The notes under the pieces are model-generated. The model saw only the letters and a program-made list of their open reading frames with translations, did no database searches and was not told the DNA's origin. A program made the translations under genes and the position numbers. From Kuschelorhynchus macadamiae (Eukaryota > Arthropoda > Insecta > Coleoptera > Curculionidae): a DNA stretch of 64,000 nt. Each line of letters starts with the position of its first letter. The first letter of the stretch is position 1. Positions 9,600 through 23,800 of the stretch are shown here, one piece after another. The stretch is taken from positions 1,116,001 through 1,180,000 of the forward strand of contig JAUTXW010005178.1 of NCBI GenBank assembly GCA_030620095.1. The letters run 5' to 3'.

Positions 9600-12500
9600 G
9601 GTTGCCAGATTTTTATAATGAAATTGCGGGACGGTGTTGCTAACGCCATATTACGTCTGGCGACGGACAACACCCACAATAAAATGACCACAAATACAAA
9701 AAAAAAACGGTTTCTTAACGGAAAAATATCAATTTATTATTAGAAAACTTTTTATGACTAGAAAGTGAAAAAGCGGAAAATACCGGACAATTTACGTAAA
9801 AAGTGGTACTTGGAAGCTCGTATTGTTCGACATATTTTGTCCTTTGCACTTATAATATTTTTAACTTTCTCCGATATAAAATATTTTAAACTTCTTTTTT
9901 TAGAAGTTTTGTTGGTTTCCGCTTGTTTCTTCTGTTACGAATTTTAGTTATATCAGGTTTATAAATGACCTCTTCAAGGTCACGGCTAAAACTTGATAAT
10001 ATATCCATAATACACTGAGGGGAATTTCGGAAACGGAAATTCGGATTCGTGACATTTGAACAAATGTTTTTATACGAAACCTAAACAGTTAAGTCAAAAG
10101 TGGAGAAGTTGTAGAATGCCTCGACCAGAAGCAGGTGATGACGGCACTTATCTCAAGTTGGTCTTTGACCGGTTATACACAATTCACACTGTGATAAAAA
10201 TGATATCAAGAGTGGCCAAGAAAAAACATATCAGCATTGTTAAGGTTGAAATGACTAACATAAACTTAGATGTGAGACAGTTCAGAATCTAAACTTATCA
10301 TTTGGAGCAAAACGATTTGCAATTACATTTTCTAGCATTAAATCTCATCTATCTGATGACAATATTATGCATTCAACGGATCTTAGCGATAGTTCGCAAT
10401 CGCAAACTGCGTTGTTTGCACTTATTCGACAACGGTTAGCATCAAATAATAAAAGCGCTTTTCTGCCGACAATATTATAAAAATGCTGTTTAGGAAAAGA
10501 GGAAAATTTAGCGTCTGACAACGGAGGCAAACTCTCGTCGAAAGCGATCGACCGGTTCGTTCAACGGGTCTTAACGATCGTTAGCCGTCGGCTGTGCATA
10601 CGTAACTGGAACCGCACCGTATGTAATGTTACACAACTAAGGCAAATCGATAAATAGGCAACCCACAGTGTTGAAGTATCTCCGTCTTTTTTTGTCTTAT
10701 GGATTCGACGGCAAGAAAGGCGGCTTTATATATATTTTATGATTTTAAAGATAATTTTATCCTCAAAATGAAAATAAATTAGACCCTGTTATCTATATTG
10801 AATTCGAAGTTGCAACTTCTAAAGATCCTTAAAAAAATATTACCTTTAGCAGTTATTTCAACAAAAATTAGAACGGTGAACTAAATTGGGCGCTAGATTT
10901 TCAGCCTTTTTGTATTAAATATATATTTAAGTATGTTTATTGTTTAGCTTCAACGGACTACTACTCTATAGACGTCACATAAACGGTGTATCCTAGCGGA
11001 TTAAACCAAGATTCCTCTTCCTTTCCAGAAAACCTTCAGATTTAAGCGAAAATTTAAGGACGCTTATTAATATAACGCCGATTACCTGAACGTAGAAATA
11101 TACAAGTGGTGGTACTCGTGCGTATGTTTACGAAAAAAAACTTGCCAACCGTAGGGTACGAGGGGATAAAATCATTGGTGACGAAATATCCTTACTTTAG
11201 AATGTAAACAAAGTACTTTCAATTTTTCGTATGGGATTTGCAAGCTCAGTGGTAGGATTTCGGAATAGCATTGCAAAAATCCCGTTCCAACTACGGCGGT
11301 GAATGACCGTTTTGATCAGCCCTAGTATGTCTTTTTTTAGGTTGACATAAAAAAGTAAATTATTTATACAGTTGGTTGGCACCCGCCAATCATACCACTT
11401 TAGAGTGCACCCGTATTTTAAATCTGATTTTAGATCATGAAAACTGATTTGAGCTAACCTAACGCTAACGGAATAAATACACCTAACAGTACAGATCAGT
11501 TAAAAAAACTATTGTTTTAATATAGACTCGGAGTTGGACCTCTTTGGTTATCCTAATCTGCAATTTAATTAGTTGTGTTGAGTTTTGTTAAAAAAATACT
11601 AAAACATTCAGACGCCTGAAGGAGGATTCATACGTATATGCGCCGCATTCAAAGCTAAGTATCCTACCACCGAGCTACTCCATGTTCAACATTCTACAAA
11701 ACTTGTTTCTACTCCGCGGAAATAAACGTAGAACCAGTAGCAAGCACATTGGAAAATATGTGTTCTGATTAGAGGGTGCCCAGGGTAATTTAAAGTTTTG
11801 TCTATTTTTTTGGACGAGAAATGAATATTTAACTCTCTCTGGATTGGTAACACCAACGGCAGTAGACAAAGAAGTGGCCACCAGGTCACTTAGCCCCAAA
11901 CCGCTAATACAGATCACGCTCAGTCGTTGTAATTGTAAGTGTTATTTAAAGAAGTCATAAGGAGTGATTACACATGTTGTAACTTGGCTATCGGTGCGCA
12001 GGGTTTAGAATGGTCGCTCACAGGACGATAAAGCCACAATTTGCCGTGCTGAATATACCTTTCATATTATTTTTTAATAATCTTTCGCAAACTGCTTGCC
12101 TTCATGTAATATATTCCTCCGTGAATATTGCCAGCGTTTACATGCCTTTTCGCACTAACGAATCTTCAAGGCTGTGTCCAGGAAGCACATTTACATAAAG
12201 GTTGTTTATTATTTTGATATGTTTGTTATAAAAATAAGTTTTAACTTCTTCAAACAAACCGTCAAAGTTAGTTCAGTGAGCAATGCAAAAATTTGAAAAT
12301 AACCGTTTTTTTTTATTTACAATTTTACAATATTGTTGATGGCTACATTAAGTCTGATACTTTTTTTACATCAAAATAAAAAACCTAACCTCTGTTCTAA
12401 TTAAAAACAGGTCCGATAATTCAGTAGCGGTTTAAGCACTTGGCTTGGAGGCGCCTCCTACCTGGGATGGCAAATTATTTGAAAGCGCCGTAAAGAGCGA

Positions 12501-12700
12501 AACGTTCAAAAAAGGTCCTCCTTTTCAATGCATAGTAAATTAAAAACCAAAAAAAATCCTCACTTTCAGAGAAAGAAAAAGTAAATCCTGTGCCTGTACG
12601 GTGATCCGCCATAGATTAAGTACTCTCTAAATCAAACAGATACCCCTAGGCCTGTGCCTGCTATGCGTACTGAATAATCTGATGGTAATTAGAACACGGT
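9600..12700. other. Unassigned stretch
   Basis: Only short open frames (up to about 80 codons) are present, on both strands, and none carries a recognisable motif. A modestly GC-richer segment lies at 10500-10640. I see no splice-supported gene here. Confidence 0.5.
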
Positions 12701-12730
12701 TACTAAAAAAAAACGGGTTTGGACTCAAAT

Positions 12731-12800
12731 GTTGATAGCGGAGATTGAACCGCAGTCGTTGAGATTGATGTCTAAAACTCTAACCTCTCCGTTACGCGTT
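12731..12800 (-). other. tRNA-like pol III promoter pair, possible SINE head
   Basis: On the minus strand an A-box-like stretch (AACGGAGAGGTTAGAG) is followed about 30 nt later by GGTTCAATCTC, close to the B-box consensus GGTTCGAANCC. The T-arm can form only a 4-bp stem with an 8-nt loop, and no clean acceptor stem is seen. It is therefore more likely a tRNA-derived SINE head or tRNA pseudogene than a functional tRNA. Confidence 0.35.
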
Positions 12801-12809
12801 TTTACAAGG

Positions 12810-14650
12810 GAAAATTAAAAGATTACGTTTAAATTTCGGCATTTGAAGAGTTACATCAAGGCTGGCTTTAAAGCTAGAAAGTGCATCCCTGATCAAAACA
12901 ATTTTATTGATTGAAATTCGCAGACATGTAACAGAGTCTAGATACAAATGTATAACTCTAAATATATACGCGACATCCGTTACATTATCACCAGCTATAG
13001 GGCAGTATAAACGATTTAAAAAGTACAGATTCTGATCCTTAAAACGCAGGCTTTTGTGGTTGAATTATAACCCGAAAATATTTTTGATTCGTTCCAATTA
13101 CATGTGTATTTACGGGCGGCGTAATTCATTCGTTCGGGAACCGCAACACGCGGAACGCGTTGTTATCAATGTAGGGGCGTCTAACCTTAAACTGTCGTCC
13201 ACATACGGCGTTAAACGAATAGTGGGAAACGGCTAAACTTTAACTTAATGGGTTGTTATACTGTTATTCTAAACGTGTCCGTTATCTATTCACACCGTTA
13301 CCGACTTTTTGATTTGATGTTGAATTATCATGGCGTAGACTAACGGAATAGTGTTAGAATTTTTAGATTTGTATGAGGGAGAGTCTGTAATATGAAATGT
13401 TTCGCATGTTCAATAGAAAATAAGAGGCAGTGTGTGAAAGAGAATTTAGACAGGCTTGGGAGGAAAATATTCTATTTACAACATAAGTCTGATTCTGTTA
13501 AACGGTCACGACCTACCACCTCCCCTGCCCAGGTTTGTATATAGGTGCTACTTATGAATACAAAATCTGTGTATCTGTCAAAAAAATCAATGTAGAAAAA
13601 TTCAGTAAGGACGCAAATAACTATTATTCCTACAATAAAAAATTACTAAGTGTGCTTGACACCGGCAAAAACTTATGCAGGTCGCACGCCAAATGCTGAA
13701 TATTTATTATGCGACAAATACCACATGTGCGGTCCCGGCTTAAGTCTTTGCCCCCTCGTATTAGAATGATTTGATTTAAGAGTTCTTAATTTTACAGGGC
13801 TATCTAGTGATCGGATTGCAAACTACGTACTTCGTCGGCTGACAAGACAACTACAAGTCTCCTATACAAAGTGTATTTATTGTTTGCCTACAAGAAATAC
13901 CTTCATATGTGAAAAATTCGAAAACAGGTTTTCTTTCTTTCTTCCACTGACAAATTTGTGTATGCGTTCAATCTGATATAACGTATTTCGTTTCCAAACT
14001 CGGTTAAAGTCATTTAACAGAACTTTGGCAGCGCTTTCTGAGAAATCCTTTAAAAACAGAACACCCGTCATCCCGTCAAAGAATTGACAGCTCAGACACC
14101 GTTTATCCCGAGATTTGGGTTTATCCCTTAGACAAGGAATTGTCAATAGAAACTTAAAATTAATAGTACAAATCCGCAATTTTTTTTAACGTATCCAAAT
14201 TATGGAAAATTTGAGCCTCCAACATTTAAACAAATGTTGTAGTGCATGAGGTGACAAGGAGATTGAAAAACAGATCACTTCGGGAGTACAAGCTTCGGTG
14301 CAACTGACGGTAAAATAGAGCACGACCCTCTTGAGTAACTCTGGAGCGTTTTAAACGTGTCATCTGAAAGCAATCCGGGCCTAGCTCTTATCGTTTCAAA
14401 ATCTTTCCTATTATTAACTAACATTCAAATTTCCCTTTCCTTTAAACCGTTATTTAGCCTATTTCTGTAATTTTTTCTTCTTTAAATTTGTTTTTTCTGT
14501 ACTTTAACCTTCAACAAGATGGTTGGTCTTAACTGTAAAACTGTTGTTTGATGAAGATTTGTTTGTCATTCGATCAAATACTCGACCGGTTCCAGAACTG
14601 ATCTGGAGTCGACAGTGACAAATACTGCAGTCTTTGATATTGTCTTGATT
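12810..14650. other. Unassigned stretch upstream of RnrL
   Basis: No supported gene. A 100-codon minus-strand open frame at 13877-14179 has several Lys/Arg-rich and Cys residues but no recognised domain, and overlapping shorter frames occur at 14504-14766. The right end of this stretch is presumably the promoter-proximal region of RnrL. Confidence 0.45.
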
Positions 14651-14717
14651 AGTCGCTTTTTCAGATTTCGGCGCTGAAACGTACAAATACAATTTGTATA
14701 GATTGCCGCCAGTTGTC

Positions 14718-14728
14718 TTGGCGGGAAA
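14718..14728 (+). promoter_or_regulatory. E2F-binding site upstream of RnrL
   Basis: TTGGCGGGAAA matches the classical E2F/DP site almost perfectly and ends 124 bp before the first ATG of RnrL. Ribonucleotide reductase genes are well-known E2F targets induced at G1/S in animals. A weaker E2F-like sequence, TTTCGGCGC, lies at 14665-14673. The cluster is the best evidence for the promoter position; no TATA box was evident. Confidence 0.65.
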
Positions 14729-14851
14729 CATCGACATTTTTTACAATTTCCTGGCTGGGGTTTCATTTTCTATCAAACAGAGTAATGTTGTGAAATTGGT
14801 TGTTAGTTTTTCATAGTTCTATTATTTATTTTAAGAAGTTAACTTATCAGG

Positions 14852-14894
14852 ATGGTTCCCAAACCCGTTCAAAGGATGTATGTTATTAAAAGAG
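14852..14894 (+). CDS. RnrL: RnrL exon 1 (start)
   Basis: Encodes MVPKPVQRMYVIKR plus the first base of a Gly codon, then donor GTAAGG. Both Met1 and Met9 have A at -3. The MYVIKR part aligns with the N terminus of vertebrate R1 (MHVIKR). Intron 1 is only 82 bp. Confidence 0.9.
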
Positions 14895-17800
14895 GTAAGG
14901 ATATCGGTTTTAAAGGGTATTTGGTTATTCCTGAGTTATAATTAAAATATCTTTAAAATGTATGTTTTGTCTACAGGAGGGAGGCAAGAGGAAGTACATT
15001 TAGATAAAATCACCTCCAGGATTCAAAAACTATGTTACGGTTTGAATATGGATTATGTAGATCCGGTAAGTGGTAGTTTTTGTGCATAAGTAAAGTTATA
15101 GGTTAGCTGAGCTACTACAACTACAATGCTTTTTACTCCTAATAAAAGAGTAGTATTGTTTAATTTCAAAATCAATTATAGTAATAGTTAAAATATTATT
15201 GTATCTGGTTTATATGGTCTGTACTATCATTTTTAAAATTCCTTTGTGTGAATATATTTTAAATTTGTATGTCTCCGTAACTATTTGGAAATTGTATTGC
15301 TCTTGTCATGGGCATATGCTCACTACATTTTATAGGTAATAATACAATGTTATACATTTTAAGTAATTTTTAAGAGTTACACCATTTCTTTTTTTTTACT
15401 TATATTTATTAATTTTTTGTTTACTTCAAAATTTTATAATTTAGTAAGTATAGTAGATAAAATAAATAAAGCTAAACATATAGGTGCTGTTCATTATATT
15501 ATTTATTAATAAATAAATTATAATAAGCACCTTTACTTAAGGGACTTTATTATGAAAAGAATTGCAAATAAAAGTCTTTAAAATCCAATCAAAATGAGAT
15601 ACTGCATTGATTTGTATGTACAAGAGAAAATTGTAGAAAAAGATTGGCTACATTTGTTATTATATTTTACAATATTTGATTTAAAGTTTGGCACGCAAAT
15701 CTAAGGATATGAAAAGAATGAAAGTATCTATGGAAATGCTGCATTACTCATTGATGATTGGCTAAAACCCTACATATCCATAGAAATGGTCTGCTTTTGA
15801 CCAACCTTCCCCTTTGGTTGGGACTTCAGGCCAGTGACGCGTATTATATTTCTAAATACTTCTAAATGATTGTTGCCAAAGGGCTATTTCTGAAGCAATT
15901 AAAGACCAATAAAGTAATTTTCTCTGTGAGAGGTGGTTAATTGGTAATGAAAATCTCTTATGTAAAGTTTCTAGGGATATTATTTGACCCCACCTTAAAA
16001 TGAGAAGCCCATATAATACAATACAAAACTATTTATTCAAGAAAATGCAAAATGTTACAAACAAGCAAATTTACATTAATAGAATGGCATCATAAAGGAG
16101 TGTTGGAGCAATTTTAAAAAGACATTTACAGTAATTAAAAGTTAAAATTAGAATACATACATGGAGATCTACATTTATTTTAATTATAAATATACATAAG
16201 TATACATTATTTATTTAAGAAATCAAATACAATAAGGTTCTAAACTAACAAGACACTTGCGTATAGCTCTCTTAAATTCTACGCTATTATTCAGCAGTTT
16301 GTAATGTGTAACAATACATTTGTATATGGGTCCGCTCTTATACAACAATAACCTATGTTGAGGTATATTATAATCTAAGGTTCTCAGTATAAATTATTTA
16401 TTTAAGAAATCAGAAATACAATAAGGTTCTAAACTAACACGACACTTGCGTATGGCTCTCTTAAATTCTAGGCTATTATTCAGCAGTTTGTAATGTGTTA
16501 CAATACATTTGTATATGGGTCCGCTCTTATACAACAATAACCTATGTTGAGGTATATTATAATCTAAGGTTCTCGTATTATATAAATCATGATTATTCTT
16601 AAATTCATCAAAAAATGCCTTATTTCTATGGAAAAACATTAAATATTCATAAATGTACAAACCGAACATTGTAAGGATCTCAAGCTGCTTAAATCTAGTT
16701 CTACAGGATTCTTTATAAGAAATGTTACAAAGAATTCTGATTGTTCTTTTTTGTATGATAAATAATCTCTCCAGAAGTGGTGAGGCACCCCAAAAAATGA
16801 TTCCAAAGCGCAGCACTGATTGAAAATTAGTATAATAAACAATTTTTAAAGTTTCCAAGTTAAGGTGTTTTTTCAATACTCTTATTGAGTAGCTTATAGA
16901 GTTCAACCGAGACGAAACGTAGTCTATTGACTTCTGCCAATCCAAGTGATATCAATGTAGATTCCCAGGAATTTAGCATGTTCAGAAAATGTAATAATAG
17001 AGTTATTTAAAGTGATGTTGTTTTGTATTTTAAGTGTAGATTGTTTTATGCTAAATAAAATAACATTTGATTTATCTGTGTTAATAATATGTTATAAACC
17101 ATGTGGCAGGAGGTCTTAAGTGTCTTATTAATTAATTTCTCTGAGTGTGGTGGTGCCAGTGTTTGAGGAACAGTTTATTTCTCTTTCTCATTTTATTATG
17201 ACCTATGCTGTTCTTGTTTGGGGACATGCTTCTCAGATGGAAAGAGTATTTGAGTAGCAAAGGTTGGCTGTGAGGGATATGTCAATGTAGGGTGGATTGT
17301 AGGGAAATAAAAAAAACGACATAAGCTAATACAAAGTGCACAGCAAAGTCTATGATTGCAGTACTCAAACTGCAAGTGACCCGTTGCCTATATATTGCCC
17401 AGCCTGAAGAAATCTCAGAATGGCCTCGGGTGCTTGGCAGTAAAACTCTTCAACAAATTATCTAACTATAATAGATACTTACCTGAGTACTTAACAACAG
17501 AAACATTTAAATCTAGGGTTAGGGAATATTTAATAAGAAATGTATTCTAGGTATAGCTTTAAGGACTATTTTAGGTGTTGCAATAATTTTAATTATCTAG
17601 TATTGTTCTCAGAAACTTGTTTTAATTGTATTTAAAGATTTTAGGGCATTTCATTATGTAATAATTCTATGTATAACAATAAAATATCTATCTAACTACT
17701 GACTAACATACCTATATTATCATAGTAAACAAAAGGGGGAAATATGAATTTGTAAAACTACCCACATACTAAACAGCATTGTGGAATAGGCAACTATTGT

Positions 17801-20800
17801 ATCATCCATTTTGTCCATTATCATATTCGTTTACAGACAACATTTTTTTACACAAACTGAATAGTCTCTATCATATTCAAAATTTTGAAAACTTTCACTG
17901 TTCAGTAAATATGCATAATTTATTGTTTTTTTATTTTTTAGGATTTTTATATTTACAGAAAACATTGATCTGCCACTGCATTAACAAAGAACTATTGTAA
18001 AACTTTTTTATATGTAGCAAGGCCAATCTAACTAGTGTATAATAAAGCATTCTAGAAGCTTTGACAGATAAATCCTTACTATTTCTATAAATAAAACCCA
18101 ATGTATAGAGCTGTAGTTAAAACTATTAACAAATCCTTAACTTTAAGCATTACTTGCAATTCTGTGATATTGATGATATAACCTTGTTCCCTCTAAATAA
18201 ACTTTAGTATTATTATTATTTTTTTTATTGTTGTAGTCATAGAGAACTCAAAGCCGATGAGACTACTGTGTTGTCCGCTGATGTCTTATGAAAGTTTCAT
18301 ATATTTATTTATTTGAATAAATATATGATTTTTTTGCACTGCACAACTGTTTTGTCCAATATTGCTCTTTTTCACTTGATTATTTAAAACTGGTTTTTAC
18401 ACATATCACAGTGGTGGCTCGTGGAGTTTGAGTTTAGAGTGACACACTGGAATACAAAGACTGAAAATTCCATGACAATATATTTTTTTATATATATTTT
18501 CTTATACACGTTAGATGAATGCTAGAAAATACAGGTTTTATTCATTTTTTTTATACAGTGTGGATGTTTAATGCCCCTCCCCAATTTTGTTTTAACCAAT
18601 TAAGACAGAAAACATTTGAATTTTATAACTTTTTAAGAATTTTTACTCCTCAAATATTTAGTTTCTGCGACATTTACGAATTACCACCATTTAGAAATTA
18701 GATTTGTTCTCTATTTTGGTGATGAACTGTTGTTAAAAGGTCCTTTTAAAAGATGTATCACCTAACCCCCTTTTCATTTAATTTATTCTTAAAAAAGCCA
18801 GTTGCATTGTGTAAATGCTGTTTTAGGGTATTCTCAAATTTTATTCTTCAGTAAAATTAATTATCATTAATTCTTTTAATATTCCTTGGTTTTCAGATGA
18901 TTCCTTTTTATTGTAGTTTGATAACACAGGACACAGTGTAATAAAATTGTAATTACACACCCTGATGTCCTGTTTTTTATTTGTTCATTTTGAAAACCTA
19001 CATGTTAAACACCTGACTTGAATATTTCACTAACAAATTTCAGTTATTTTTAAATCTGCCTGCCCAGCAGTCTAATTTTTAATTTATCTGTAAGAAAAAA
19101 AAATTGGTGATGTTTGTTTCACACAATAGTTTAATAACGGTATTCATATTATCACTTAAGTTTACCTCCCTCTGTAAACAATTACTTTTTTATTTTATTT
19201 TTATTTATTTACGGGCCAAGCCCAATTAACAGTTAACAATGGGTACAATATGTTGTGCTTAAAATTAACCTAAAATTTGTATGTTCATTGCTTAACATGT
19301 ATTTTTATTAATAGTTATTAATTTGAAGGGTCTTGCTGATGTCTTATGAAAGTTTTACAAGTTATTAGATTATTTTTATTCTGTTCTTGAAGGAGTTTAT
19401 GCTTGTGATATTCTCATTTTTTTTAATTATATTATATATGTGTATACGTGGGACGTTTTAAGACTTCTTGGATATTTCGTAAGTCTAAAGGATTATGAAT
19501 AATTTTATAAATTTTGACAAACATTAATAGTAGGGTCTCCTTTAAAAAAAAATAGAGTTATGGTCTTTATGATTACTTGGTTCAAGTGATAGATTCGGAA
19601 TATACCACAATGGCTGTTTAAGATAATTCCATATTTTTTCCAGGACTGCATGTATGTTTGCATTTTATTACTAGTAGATACATGCTTTTTGTTATAATTT
19701 CTTTTAAAAATTCCTGTCTTATATAGAGTGCCTACAAAATAAAGTATGCTTCCCTTCTTTTTTATAAGATATGTCTGAAATATTTTGATAATGTATAGGG
19801 CACTATTTGTCATCTCTTACCCATGTTTGACAACTTTGTTTAAGTGCAAATTTAATTTATTGAAGTTGGCCTCAAACTCTTATCTAATTATTAAATTTGA
19901 TATTAAGTGTTTTATTTTAAAATGTATACTTTTAAAGTCATAATATTGACTAGCAGCTCAAGTAATGTATATTTATCGGTTTTATTAGTTAGATGCCAAC
20001 TTCAATAAGTGAAATTTTTAAGATTGTGCAATAAGGAATTGTTTTTTGTCACTGTTTTTTTCCTCTTTTTATACTTATGTAATTTGTCCTTTTTAGTTAT
20101 AATTATGTGAAATTTTGTTGTAAAGTCAGATTTAATGTTTTTGAAACCTTAAACAAAACAAAAGTTAAGAAATAAATATCTTGCAGGTATGACATTTGCC
20201 TGTGTTTCCATATCCTACAGAGTTTTTCTTAATAAAGATACATTCATATTTGTTCAGTAGTTCCAGAAATCACAGAAACACATGTTAAAAACAAAACCTC
20301 CTTTTTTTGTCATTTGTTAATAATGTGTTCTGATCTTTTGTTCCAATTAAATATTATAGCTAATGTACTATGTAATTAAATTTCATCAACCTGTTTTGTC
20401 TTATCTGTTCAGAAGAAAATATTAGGGCTTTTTAAATGTGTTAACTAAGATACTATAATGAGATATTTACTGATGGTTCTAATTATTTTTAATTTCCCTT
20501 GAAACTTAATGTTATCTAAGGTACATAATACAGTTGTTTACTTATTCCAACAATGATAATGCTTAGTGTATTGTTGCAAAATGTAAATAAATATTGGATA
20601 TACCAGAAAATTGATTTAACTGTTATTGATCCATAGAAAACAGAAAAAAGCCAACTTATATATTTTTTTTTGATTTTTTATAGAATTTAATGACAATTTT
20701 ATAAGCATTGGGGACTATTTTGGTGAGCTTGAATGTTTATAGGCTGGATGGTCTACCTTCCAGTTTGTAGTAATTGCCCAAGAATCAGTCTTGGTGCCAT

Positions 20801-23800
20801 TTCTGTATTCCATTTTGTCTTATCTTTACAAATTGTTGAACGATTCATTGGCTCAATAGACTAAATAATAATAATAAGACGTTTATTAATGGATTTCAAC
20901 AGGAAATTATACATTAGCATTATAAATAGGAATAACATATTGGATTAAAAGGCATTTGAGTCAGCTTCCTGAAAGAAATTCAGGTGCTGTTAAGGCCTTG
21001 CTCTTAAAAATTACTAAATCTACCTTAAAAATATACAAGAAAAAAAAATTAATTGAAAAAATTAAATATAACCATTTTACATTGATAATTATATTATATA
21101 TATGGAAAAGAGATAAATAGAGATAAGAAGAAAAGTAAAAATGAAAAAAAAAAGAAGAGGAAAGAAAAAGCGTGAGTTAAAAATAGAGAAAGAAGAAAGT
21201 AAGATCTAAAAACAAACGAGAGTACAAACCAAAGTGCTGAGTCACCTGTACTACATTCTATTTAATATTCAAATCATAAAAATTATAAACAAGCCTTATA
21301 CAGAGCAAACAGTCATTATGCAAGCATAGTCGTTTTTATTGTCCGTTTGAAAGCAGAAATACTTTGTACTCAGAAGCAGTTAATATTATACTTATTGGCA
21401 AGTGCGGCAGACCAATATGAAAATGATCTTTTGAAAATTTCTTTTCTATGAGCTGGAATTGTAATTAAAGTTTTGCCCATATATATATTTAAATTATGAT
21501 ACTACCAAAAAGTGTATATGGTTTTCTACAGAAAAGTACATGCCATATTTACCTTTTAATAAAAGTAAACAAAATTAGTAAAGTACTGATATCGAATTTT
21601 ATTGAACATGGAACACCTTGACATCAAACTGGTATGGGGAACTCTGTACAAGTGTTAATTCCAAATCTTAGATGTTAATTTTTAATTTCGGATATTTAAC
21701 AAACATTTTGGTTATTTGCAATACACTTTAATAAAATTCATATCATCCAAAACCCTGATATTATTATTTAAATTGCATTATTGAACCCCTACTTCACAGC
21801 TTTTCAATAATAAAAATTTTGAATTGAATCTTAGAATTAGAACAAAGCAGACAGTTATAAAGGATTTTAAAACTTAAATTGAAATGTAATTCTAGTTCAG
21901 AACTCAAGAACTTCTTTTTAATGAGGTACTATATAATCACAATACCAGAAATAAAATAATTCACATTACCAAACAGTTTAAACTAATGAAGTTGAGAATA
22001 ATTCTCTGAGAGGTGTGACAAAGACTACTTTTAATTTAGATTTCTGAATGGTTTAAAATCTTATTTTTAATGTTATTTGTATTGTATTTAAAACTAATTT
22101 ATATTTATTTTGTGTTTTAAACTAACTGCACAAATAGTTGATAAATAGTTTTCTGATACCAGTCCCTGGCTAATGTAATTGCGAATTAGTTAAAAAATAA
22201 CATTTTATACCTTATTATATTAATAAATATACTGAGCGCAGGATATTATGAGCTGTAAAATGTGCTTATGAAATCCAAATAGACGTGGACGTGGTTATAT
22301 TTCTAAACAGGTATACATATAGAAATTAAACCTCATCTGGTCATTGTAATAATATTTTGAAGCCAGATAAGTCGTTATTTTAAACAGTGTCTGTGATTAA
22401 TTTTATTTATACTAGATTGCATATTATAGTCATTTATGTCAGAAAATCTTTTGGTTTATACTCTAGGTTGATGGTGTTTTTAAAAATAAAGACAGGTAGT
22501 ATCTGCAAAGCTTGTCACAGTTATTGTGCTTGTTTGGTAATATTAATATAAGAAAAGTAAAAAAAAAGGTTAGTTTTGCAATACAATAGACTAAATGCCA
22601 GGAAATAATGTTCTAGGGATCCAGTCAATTTGACATATGGGTATTTTTGTAAGGTAAACTGATCCTTATAACACTTCTTTTTTATTTTGGTAAATATTCT
22701 CTTTTAATATTTTTGGCAAGGTGATTTCATGTTACATGAAATTAATTGATTAATTAAAAATTCATTGAACTAACATTGATTTTATATATTTTATTATTTT
22801 TTGTTTATATTACCAATTTTGTTTTAGATTTTCAAGTATTTCATAAGCTCTAGCTCTATTTGGTTATAATACAGACTGCTTCACACAAGACTCATCCTGT
22901 TTTGTACTTTTATTTGTTAGATTGCCCTTGTTCTTCATTAGTCTCATTGAATTAAAGAAAAATTATACAATTCTTCCTCTGGTGAAGAACTTATATTGCT
23001 TTTAGTTTTAGCTTTTCACTTGCTTCAAACGATGACATGCCTGAAACCCCCCTCTATGCCTGATTCATACGAATTACATTTAATCATTGTTAATTAGTGT
23101 TCAGCGTTTTTGAGGCACTTTATACTAAAAAACTGTATATGTAAAAATTAGATTTAATTGATTTTTCGTTAATCATCTCGGTTCTAACACTCTTCACAAC
23201 ATAGGACACACAAATTGTATGACTATTTTTTACTTAAAAATGAAAAGTTAGTAACAGAATAAAAGTTTATACCACAGATTAATGCACTTCCACTATAATT
23301 GTTGAAATGAAGCAAGAAAATATCGCAATAATTTTTTTCCAGAATTTTTTTATATGTGGAGGGGGTGGAATATTTTTTTACGATTTACCTAAATTTTGTA
23401 TACTAAATCAATTCTCCTATCCTTCATAGCAGCAAATTTATTTATAACATCCTCATAAATGCATGAATTGCCCTAATCTCCTCCAGAAATTCCTTTTGAG
23501 TTGAAATATTGCCAAGAGAAGTAAATCTTCCTTGAGATATTGTACGTTTTACACATTTGAAGCAAGAAAAACTTCTTTCCGCTGAAGCACTTTTCGACGG
23601 TATTGTCAAAATAAGGGAAAACAGTTTATATGCTTCGGTAAATATATATTTATTTTTATTAATTTTTGCTTGCTCTTGCAGCGATATATTCCAATAACTC
23701 TCATTGGCACAAATAAGTCCAAGCTCATTTTTAAGTCGTTGACTTTTTGAAAATATTTCCCCATATAACTGTAACAAATTTTCAAACGGACCAGTCGGAA

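Noticed and set aside
10056..10292. 78-codon plus-strand frame
   Set aside because: No recognised motif, no splice or homology support, and of a length expected by chance.
13877..14179. 100-codon minus-strand frame upstream of RnrL
   Set aside because: Several Cys and basic residues but no ordered motif; could be chance or an old remnant.
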